Shown here: positions 1-5,047 of the stretch, one piece after another
How positions within the stretch are numbered: position 1 is the first letter of the stretch
Layout: each line of letters begins with the position of its first letter
Assembly (NCBI GenBank): GCA_030146725.1
Contig: JASLBJ010000265.1
Coordinates: 1 to 6,546 of the forward strand
Source of the DNA: Sphingomicrobium sp.
GTDB taxonomy: Bacteria; Pseudomonadota; Alphaproteobacteria; Sphingomonadales; Sphingomonadaceae
Length of the DNA stretch: 6,546 nucleotides
Reading direction: 5' to 3'
Notes under the pieces: model-generated
Database searches by the model: none
The model's input: the letters and a program-made list of their open reading frames with translations, nothing else
What the model was told of the DNA's origin: nothing
Translations under genes and position numbers: made by a program

Positions 1-312
1 GAAGGGGTCGAGTGCCTCGGGATCATCCCCGGCAAGGTCCGCCGCCTCGAACCCGCCCCCGGCCGCCCGGTCCCGCACATGGGCTGGAGCAAGGTCTCGG
101 TCGCCGACCCATCGATCGGCCTGGCAGACGGCGACTACCTCTACTTCGCCCACAGCTTCGCCTGCGATCCGTCATCGGCAACGGTTGCCAGCGCGGAACA
201 TGGCCGCGAGATCCCCGCAGTCGTCCGCAAGGCCAACTGGCTCGGCGCGCAATTCCACCCCGAACGCTCGGGCGCGGCAGGCGCGCGCTTCCTCGAAAGC
301 TTCCTCGCATGA
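1..312 (+). CDS. hisH: Imidazole glycerol phosphate synthase glutaminase subunit HisH, C-terminal part (5' end outside window)
   Basis: This is the last 103 residues of a protein of about 195-205; the reading frame is open from base 1. HisH hydrolyses glutamine and passes ammonia to HisF, which makes imidazole glycerol phosphate and AICAR from PRFAR in histidine synthesis (cytoplasmic). Visible are PHMGW (visible residues 25-29), the DGDYLYFAHSF strand, and QFHPERSGAAG, which carries the catalytic His86 and Glu88 of the class I glutamine amidotransferase triad. The nucleophilic cysteine lies upstream of the window. The segment aligns by memory with the second half of E. coli HisH, starting near its NGVDLLGII. 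The PERSGAAG ending is typical of gammaproteobacterial HisH; alphaproteobacterial HisH usually has PEKSQ-type sequence. The stop TGA overlaps the hisA start in ATGA, implying coupled translation. Confidence 0.96.
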   Translation, partial: EGVECLGIIPGKVRRLEPAPGRPVPHMGWSKVSVADPSIGLADGDYLYFAHSFACDPSSATVASAEHGREIPAVVRKANWLGAQFHPERSGAAGARFLESFLA

Positions 313-1028
313 TCATCTACCCCGCCATGGACCTGATGGACGGCCAGGCCGTGCGCCTCCGCCAGGGCCGCTTCGACGACGCGACCCGCTACCCGACCGA
401 CCCCGCCGAAGCCCTCGCCGCCTTCGCCGACGCCGGAGCGGAATGGGCCCACATCGTCGACCTCGACGGCGCCCGCGCGGGCGCTCCCGTCCAGCACGAC
501 CTGATCGCCTCGCTGGCCCAAGCATCAACCTTGAAGCTGCAAGTCGGCGGCGGCTTCCGCACCCGCGACCAGGTCGCCGCAATGTTGGATTCCGGAGTGG
601 CCCGAGTAGTCATCGGCTCCCTCGCAATTCGCGCCCCACATATGGTGCTCGCACTGTCACAGGAGTTCGGCCCCGACCGCATCACCCTCTCGCTCGATGT
701 CCGCATCGAATCCGGAACCCCGATGGTCGCAGTTCATGGCTGGACCGAAGCCTCGGGCCTAAGCCTGTGGGACGCCGCCGCCCTCCACCCCCAGGGCCGC
801 CACCTCCTCCTCACCGACGTCGGCCGCGACGGAATGCTCGAAGGTCCCAACTTCGACCTGCTCGAGGAAGCCGCGACCCGTTTGCCCCACCTGGCAATCC
901 AGGCATCGGGCGGCGTCACCTCGCTCGACGACCTCGCCCGCCTGCGCACCGACGGCGCGATCGTCGGCCGCGCCTTGTGGGAAGGCCGCATCGACCTCTG
1001 CCAAGCACTCGCAAATGCCCGCACGTAG
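309..1028 (+). CDS. hisA: Phosphoribosylformimino-5-aminoimidazole carboxamide ribotide isomerase HisA
   Basis: The protein has 239 residues, normal for the family. HisA is a cytoplasmic (beta-alpha)8 barrel that isomerises ProFAR to PRFAR, the substrate of HisF-HisH. The start [17 protein letters not shown] matches the conserved N-terminus, with the catalytic base Asp8. The second catalytic aspartate is Asp130 in SLDVR. Phosphate-binding glycine motifs are seen at QVGGGFR (78-84), TDVGRDG (169-175), ASGGV (199-203) and IVGRAL (218-223). The ATG at 309 was chosen because it begins exactly at the family N-terminus and overlaps the hisH stop (ATGA). The frame stays open upstream to about base 12, but that part lies inside hisH. 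No clear Shine-Dalgarno is visible, consistent with reinitiation after hisH. LDVRI followed by [11 protein letters not shown] resembles the gammaproteobacterial HisA branch. The 3' end overlaps hisF by 14 bases. Confidence 0.97.
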   Translation: MIIYPAMDLMDGQAVRLRQGRFDDATRYPTDPAEALAAFADAGAEWAHIVDLDGARAGAPVQHDLIASLAQASTLKLQVGGGFRTRDQVAAMLDSGVARVVIGSLAIRAPHMVLALSQEFGPDRITLSLDVRIESGTPMVAVHGWTEASGLSLWDAAALHPQGRHLLLTDVGRDGMLEGPNFDLLEEAATRLPHLAIQASGGVTSLDDLARLRTDGAIVGRALWEGRIDLCQALANART

Positions 1029-1779
1029 GATCATCCCCTGCCTCGACGTCAAGGACGGTCGAGTGGTCAAGGGCGTCCAGTTCCGCGACCACCGCGATGC
1101 CGGGGACATCGTCGAGCAAGCGCTACGCTACCGCGACGAAGGCGCCGACGAACTGGTGTTCTACGACATCAGCGCCAGCGCCGAGGACCGCACCCTCGAC
1201 CTCGACTGGGTGCGTCGCATTGCGCGCATCATCGACATTCCGTTCTCGGTGGCCGGCGGAATCCGCAGCCGCGACCATGCCGCCGCCTGCCTCGACTCGG
1301 GCGCCGACAAGGTGTCGATCAACTCGCCCGCGCTCGAGCGGCCGGCGCTGATCGATGAGCTTGCGCGCGATTTCGGCAGCCAGTGCATCGTGCTCGGCGT
1401 CGACAGCTTCGACGCCGGCGGCACCCACCTCGTCCACCAATATACCGGCAGCCCCGAACGGAGCCGCGACACCGGCCTATCCACGCTCGACTGGGTACGC
1501 GAGGCCTGCGACCGCGGGGCAGGGGAGGTGGTCCTCAACTGCATGCGCAACGACGGGGTCCGCACCGGCTACGACATCGCCCACACCGCCGTGGTGATCG
1601 AAGCCGTCACGGTGCCCGTCATCGCATCCGGCGGAGCCGGAACGCCCGAGCATTTCCGCGCCGCCTTCGACGCCGGCGCAAGCGGCGCCCTCGCCGCAAC
1701 CGTCTTCCACGATCGCCTGATCGCGATCCCCGACCTCAAGGAGTATCTCAGCCAATGCGGGATCGAAATGCGCCGCTGA
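1015..1779 (+). CDS. hisF: Imidazole glycerol phosphate synthase cyclase subunit HisF
   Basis: The protein has 254 residues, full length. HisF is the cyclase barrel that combines PRFAR with ammonia from HisH to give imidazole glycerol phosphate and AICAR. The catalytic aspartates are present: Asp11 in [15 protein letters not shown] and Asp130 in VLGVDSF. Lys19, and the residues that gate the ammonia channel in characterised HisF (Arg5, Glu46, Lys99, and Glu171 in GAGE), are retained. Phosphate-binding segments VAGGI (79-83) and ASGGAGT (204-210) are intact. LVHQYTG (139-145) and [14 protein letters not shown] (174-187) match the E. coli-like branch; typical alphaproteobacterial HisF has LTSMDRDGT at the second site. 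The ATG at 1015 lies inside hisA and gives the canonical N-terminus; no clear Shine-Dalgarno precedes it. The 3' end contains the ribosome binding site and first codons of hisIE. Confidence 0.97.
   Translation: MPARRIIPCLDVKDGRVVKGVQFRDHRDAGDIVEQALRYRDEGADELVFYDISASAEDRTLDLDWVRRIARIIDIPFSVAGGIRSRDHAAACLDSGADKVSINSPALERPALIDELARDFGSQCIVLGVDSFDAGGTHLVHQYTGSPERSRDTGLSTLDWVREACDRGAGEVVLNCMRNDGVRTGYDIAHTAVVIEAVTVPVIASGGAGTPEHFRAAFDAGASGALAATVFHDRLIAIPDLKEYLSQCGIEMRR
1738..1743 (+). promoter_or_regulatory. Ribosome binding site for hisIE inside the hisF coding region
   Basis: AAGGAG, a perfect match to the Shine-Dalgarno core, lies 11 bases before the ATG at 1755. It sits in the last codons of hisF (Leu-Lys-Glu-Tyr). 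It supports 1755 rather than 1788 as the hisIE start, because the second ATG has only GGAG directly abutting it. The other visible plus-strand junctions, hisH-hisA and hisA-hisF, lack a comparable site. The spacing is slightly long. Confidence 0.6.
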
Positions 1780-2390
1780 CCACGGAGATGACCGCCGATC
1801 TCGCCTGGGACAAGATGGACGGCCTGCTTCCCGCGGTAGTTCAGGACCGGCGCTCCGGCCGTCTGCTGATGCTTGGCTACATGGACCGCGCGGCACTCAC
1901 CGCGACGCTCGACAGCGGCTTTGCGACCTTCTTCAGCCGCTCGAAGGCGCGGTTGTGGCAGAAAGGCGAGACCAGCGGCAACCGCCTGCACGTCCATGCG
2001 GTGCACACCGATTGCGACAGCGACGCACTGCTGGTGCTCGCCGACCCCGAAGGTCCGACCTGTCATCTCGGCACCGCAAGCTGTTTCACGAGCGCCGATC
2101 TCGAAGGCCCCGGCTGGCTGGCCGACCTGTCCGCGATCGTCCACCAACGCGCGACTGCCGACGCGGACAGCAGCTACACCCGCCGCCTGCTCGACGAAGG
2201 GCCGGCGCGCATCGCGCAGAAAGTCGGCGAGGAGGGGGTCGAAGTCGCGCTCGCCGCCGTCACCCGCGATGCGGCCGGCTGCGCGGAAGAGGTCGCCGAC
2301 CTGCTCTACCATCTGACCGTGCTGATGGAGGCGCGCGGCTTCGGCTGGCAGGAGGTCGTTGCCGTCCTGCGCGCCCGGCACGCCGGCTAG
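1755..2390 (+). CDS. hisIE: Bifunctional phosphoribosyl-AMP cyclohydrolase / phosphoribosyl-ATP pyrophosphatase HisIE
   Basis: This is a 211-residue fusion catalysing the second and third steps of histidine synthesis: PR-ATP to PR-AMP (HisE) and PR-AMP to ProFAR (HisI). The HisI domain (about 18-115) contains [16 protein letters not shown] (61-76), metal-binding Asp86, Asp88 and Asp90 in DCDSD, and the zinc cysteines Cys87, Cys103 and Cys110 (CHLGTASCF). The HisE domain (about 122-211) contains SSYTRRLL (139-146), [17 protein letters not shown] (152-168) and [10 protein letters not shown] (178-187). Length and layout match E. coli HisIE (about 203 residues). The fusion is usual in enterobacteria and relatives, whereas alphaproteobacteria generally have separate hisI and hisE. 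ATG 1755 is preferred for its AAGGAG site, giving a 25-base overlap with hisF. ATG 1788, nine bases after the hisF stop, would give 200 residues and also keeps every motif. The gene ends in the CTAG shared with hisN. Confidence 0.95.
   Translation: MRDRNAPLTTEMTADLAWDKMDGLLPAVVQDRRSGRLLMLGYMDRAALTATLDSGFATFFSRSKARLWQKGETSGNRLHVHAVHTDCDSDALLVLADPEGPTCHLGTASCFTSADLEGPGWLADLSAIVHQRATADADSSYTRRLLDEGPARIAQKVGEEGVEVALAAVTRDAAGCAEEVADLLYHLTVLMEARGFGWQEVVAVLRARHAG
2387..2390. other. Tail-to-tail stop codon overlap of hisIE and hisN (CTAG)
   Basis: The palindrome CTAG holds both stop codons: TAG at 2388-2390 on the plus strand ends hisIE, and TAG read from 2389 to 2387 on the minus strand ends hisN. 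The two convergent coding regions therefore overlap by four bases and there is no intergenic spacer. I found no GC-rich hairpin followed by a T-run near the junction on either strand. Any termination must occur inside the opposing gene, be Rho-dependent, or be absent. Confidence 0.95.
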
Positions 2391-3178
2391 GCGGCGCTCT
2401 CCAGCACACTCACCGCATGGTCGAACAAGGCCGGGGAAGAGGCCGCAACGATCCTGCCGTCGCTGCAATCCTGGCCCCCGCTCCAGTTCCCGACCACTCC
2501 GCCTGCCGCCGCAACCAGCGGAATCAGCGCATTATAGTCATGCGGCTTGAGCCCGGCCTCGACCACCAGGTCGATGCTCCCCGCGGCCAGCCGCGCATAG
2601 GCATAGCCATCATGGCCGAAGCGGATGGTCCGCGCCGACCCGCGTAGCTGATCGAACGCCTCCAGCTCGGCTCCGGTAAACAGATAAGGATCGGTGGTCG
2701 AAAGCCGCGCTTCCTCAATCCGCTCGCACCCGCTCGCGCGCAGCCCGGTCTGCACGTCCCCGATCAGCATCACGGCCGTCGACCCATGCCCGACATAGGT
2801 CTCGTCGAGACATGGCGCATCGACCAATCCAAGCACCGGCCGGCCGTTCTCCAGCAGCGCAATCAGCGTCACCCAGGTCGGCAGGCGGCAGATGAACGAC
2901 CGCGTGCCGTCCACCGGATCCAGGCTCCACGTGTAAGGACCGGCAGCCGGGCGGTCGGGCAATTCCTCCCCGGTGATCCCATGGTCGGGGTAGCGTGCTT
3001 CGATCAGCGCGCGGATCGCCCGCTCGGCCTCGACATCCGCCTCGGTCACCGGATCGAAGCCGCCGGCGCTCGGCTTGCCCCGGGCTGCTACGCCGTCGGC
3101 CCATCGCGGCAGCGTCTCCACTCGCGCCGCACGCGCAAGCTCCTGTGCGAAGCTGACAATTTCCGGTGCAACGCTCAT
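2387..3178 (-). CDS. hisN: Inositol monophosphatase-family phosphatase, probable histidinol-phosphatase HisN
   Basis: The protein has 263 residues, normal for the family. It is predicted to remove phosphate from L-histidinol phosphate, the penultimate stage of histidine synthesis, using Mg2+. The inositol monophosphatase fold signature is complete: DPVTEAD (42-48), GEE with metal ligand Glu71 (70-72), DPVDGTRSF (87-95, ligands Asp87 and Asp90) and KPHDYNALIPLVAAAGG (211-227, ligand Asp214). KPHDY in place of WDxAA, and the LIPLVAAAGG continuation, favour the HisN subgroup over SuhB or CysQ. Location beside his genes agrees, though on the opposite strand. The start at 3178 gives the typical MSVAPEIVSFAQELA N-terminus. 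The frame extends upstream to 3241, but that would overlap lysA and add an atypical tail. It follows lysA by 31 bases with no strong Shine-Dalgarno. Substrate assignment is inferred; another sugar or inositol phosphate cannot be excluded. Confidence 0.87.
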   Translation of the reverse strand: MSVAPEIVSFAQELARAARVETLPRWADGVAARGKPSAGGFDPVTEADVEAERAIRALIEARYPDHGITGEELPDRPAAGPYTWSLDPVDGTRSFICRLPTWVTLIALLENGRPVLGLVDAPCLDETYVGHGSTAVMLIGDVQTGLRASGCERIEEARLSTTDPYLFTGAELEAFDQLRGSARTIRFGHDGYAYARLAAGSIDLVVEAGLKPHDYNALIPLVAAAGGVVGNWSGGQDCSDGRIVAASSPALFDHAVSVLESAA

Positions 3179-3209
3179 TTCAGCCGCTTGGGGCCCGGCA
3201 CTGCGCGGG

Positions 3210-4457
3210 TCAAGCGAAGGCGACCTCGGCGACATCGGCAATGTCGACCCGGCGCCGGATCAGCCGCCAGCGGTCGCCGTCGACCAGCACTTCGGGGGTA
3301 AGCGGCCGGCTGTTGTAGCAGCTCGACATGGTCGCGCCGTAGGCACCCGCGGTGCGGAAGACCATCAGGTCGCCGGGCTCCATCGCGTCCATCTCGCGGT
3401 CCATCGCAAACGTGTCGCCGCTCTCGCACACGGGCCCGACGACATTGGCGCGGACCCGTTTCCCCGATGGCTCGACCGCTTCGATCGCATGATAAGCATC
3501 GTAGAGGGCCGGGCGCATCAGGTCGTTCATCGCGGCATCGACGATGATCCACGGCGCGCTCGCTCCGGGCTTCAGCCGCACCACCCGCGCCAGCAGCACA
3601 CCGGCATTGGCGACGATCAGCCGCCCCGGCTCAAACAGCAGCCGCAGCTTCCAGTCAGCGGTGACCCGCCGCACCATCGCGCCATAAGCCTCGGGCGTCG
3701 GCGGGTCGGGAGTGCCGCGATCGTAGGGCACGCCGAGCCCGCCGCCGAGGTCCGCGATGCGGATGTTCGCGCCCTCGGCGCGCAGGCCAGCGATCAGCTC
3801 GCCAAGACGCTTGAAGGCTGCCTCGAGTGGCTGCAGGTCGGTCAGCTGGCTGCCGATATGGACCGCCACCCCGGTGACATCGATCCCGGGCAGCGAGCGT
3901 GCGATCCCGTATGCCTCCATCACCATGCCGGCGGGGATGCCGAACTTGTTGTCCGCCGTACCCGTGGTGATCTTGGCGTGCGTGCCCGCGCTGACATCGG
4001 GATTGACCCGGAAGCCGACCGGCGCCGTGCGACCGAGTGCGACCGCGACCTCGCTCAACGTCACCACTTCCTCGGTCGATTCGAGGTTGAACTGCAGCAC
4101 GCCGCCGGTCAGCGCCTCGGCCATCTCCACTTCGGTCTTGCCAACACCCGAAAAGACGATCCGCCCCGACGGGATGCCCGCTTCGATCGCTCGGCGATAC
4201 TCGCCAATCGACACGACGTCGGCGCCGAGCCCGGCATTCCCAAGCACGCGCAGCACCGACCGGTTCGGATTGGCCTTGACTGCGAACGCCACCAGCGGAT
4301 CGACCGGGCCCGCGACCGCCTCGCGCATCACCCGCGCGTGGCGCTCCATCGTCGCCGTCGAATAGACATAGACCGGAGTTCCGACCGCTTCGGCGATCGC
4401 TTTCAATGGCACTTCCTCGCACCACATCCTGCCGTCGCGCAGCCGGAAATGGTCCAT
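3210..4457 (-). CDS. lysA: Diaminopimelate decarboxylase LysA
   Basis: The protein has 415 residues, typical length. This PLP enzyme decarboxylates meso-2,6-diaminopimelate to L-lysine, the last step of the pathway, and works as a dimer in the cytoplasm. The alanine racemase-like barrel carries Lys61 (AFAVKANPN) as the PLP Schiff base, His200 (VAVHIGSQ), the glycine loop LGGGLG (237-242) and EPGR (276-279). The C-terminal beta domain has VCESGDTF (343-350), whose Cys344 enters the partner subunit's active site, and AGAYGATMSSCYNSRP (370-385). The N-terminus MDHFRLRDG with AIAEAVGTPVYVYSTATMERHARV resembles sphingomonad-type LysA in my recollection. The ATG at 4457 overlaps the trpG stop in TGATG. 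No Shine-Dalgarno is obvious, so translation probably depends on reinitiation after trpG. In many alphaproteobacteria lysA sits near argH instead; its placement after trpG is unusual. Confidence 0.97.
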   Translation of the reverse strand: MDHFRLRDGRMWCEEVPLKAIAEAVGTPVYVYSTATMERHARVMREAVAGPVDPLVAFAVKANPNRSVLRVLGNAGLGADVVSIGEYRRAIEAGIPSGRIVFSGVGKTEVEMAEALTGGVLQFNLESTEEVVTLSEVAVALGRTAPVGFRVNPDVSAGTHAKITTGTADNKFGIPAGMVMEAYGIARSLPGIDVTGVAVHIGSQLTDLQPLEAAFKRLGELIAGLRAEGANIRIADLGGGLGVPYDRGTPDPPTPEAYGAMVRRVTADWKLRLLFEPGRLIVANAGVLLARVVRLKPGASAPWIIVDAAMNDLMRPALYDAYHAIEAVEPSGKRVRANVVGPVCESGDTFAMDREMDAMEPGDLMVFRTAGAYGATMSSCYNSRPLTPEVLVDGDRWRLIRRRVDIADVAEVAFA

Positions 4458-5047
4458 CAGGCGGCCATATCGAGAATGTTGCCGAGGATCCGCTGCCCGA
4501 CCGGACTGAGGATCGATTCGGGGTGGAATTGCAGCCCGACCTGCCGGGCTTGGCGGTCGCTGATCGCCATCGCCATGCCATCGTAGGCCGCGTGCACGCG
4601 GAAGCGTCCGGGTATGTCGGGCGTGCACAAAGAGTGGTAGCGCCCGACCCGGATCGGCCCTTCGATCCCTGCGAACGGCCCGGCGCCGTCATGCTCGATC
4701 AGCGACACCTTGCCATGCACCGGCTCGGCCGAGCGGACCACGGCGCCACCGGCTTCGAGCACGATTGCCTGATGGCCAAGGCACACACCGAGCAGCGGCG
4801 CCTTCGCCTCGCGCGCAAGACGGATCAGCGGCATCGAGCAGCCCGCATCCTCGGGCCGGCCGGGACCGGGCGACAGCAGGATCAGTGCTCTCTCGTCCAA
4901 TGCTTCCGACAGTGCCCGCTCCGGCTCGACCCCGTTCCTGACGACCCGCACCCGCGCGCCAAGACGGCCAAGCGCTTCGACGATATTGAAGGTGAAGCTG
5001 TCCTGGTTGTCGATCATCAGCACGTTGATGGTGTTCGGGACGCTCAT
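4457..5047 (-). CDS. trpG: Anthranilate synthase glutamine amidotransferase subunit TrpG
   Basis: The protein has 196 residues, as expected for a stand-alone TrpG without a fused TrpD. It supplies ammonia from glutamine to TrpE for anthranilate formation from chorismate. The class I amidotransferase triad is complete: Cys89 in GVCLGHQA, and His175 and Glu177 in LQFHPES. The oxyanion-region motif LLSPGPGRPEDAGC (57-70) and the HGK and RYHSL motifs (111-113, 136-140) are present. Together with NQDSFTFNIVEALG at the N-terminus this matches TrpG, though the PabA relative of folate synthesis is close in sequence. Adjacency to trpE, with an ATGA overlap, decides for TrpG. The style (SPGPGxPxxAGC, HPESILS) is close to E. 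coli TrpG. A strong Shine-Dalgarno lies seven bases upstream of the start. The stop overlaps the lysA start by one base. Confidence 0.95.
   Translation of the reverse strand: MSVPNTINVLMIDNQDSFTFNIVEALGRLGARVRVVRNGVEPERALSEALDERALILLSPGPGRPEDAGCSMPLIRLAREAKAPLLGVCLGHQAIVLEAGGAVVRSAEPVHGKVSLIEHDGAGPFAGIEGPIRVGRYHSLCTPDIPGRFRVHAAYDGMAMAISDRQARQVGLQFHPESILSPVGQRILGNILDMAA

Noticed and set aside
12..308. Upstream extension of hisA in frame to an ATG at base 12
   Set aside because: It would add about 99 low-complexity Arg/Pro/Gly residues and lies within hisH. The family N-terminus begins exactly at 309.
185..1351. Plus-strand open frame of about 388 codons in another frame across hisH, hisA and hisF
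   Set aside because: Extremely Arg/Pro-rich sequence, and it crosses three genes that have clear conserved residues in their own frames.
1569..2468. Minus-strand open frame of about 300 codons opposite hisF and hisIE
   Set aside because: It overlaps two well-supported genes and the end of hisN, and its translation shows no domain. Typical antisense openness at high GC.
2300..2480. Intrinsic terminator at the convergent junction
   Set aside because: I found no stable hairpin followed by a T-run on either strand. The region is fully coding on one strand or the other.
3179..3241. Longer hisN start at 3241
   Set aside because: It would overlap the 3' end of lysA by about 32 bases and add a 21-residue tail not seen in the family. 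The ATG at 3178 gives the conserved start.
3075..4586. Long open frame on the plus strand (about 500 codons) opposite lysA
   Set aside because: The translation is rich in Arg, His, Asp and Pro without recognisable domains. It mirrors the codon structure of lysA, whose motifs are complete, so it is a high-GC antisense artefact.
4458..4628. Longer lysA start at 4628
   Set aside because: The extra 57 residues are read out of frame within trpG and are Arg/Pro-rich. MDHFRLRDG at 4457 is the normal LysA N-terminus.
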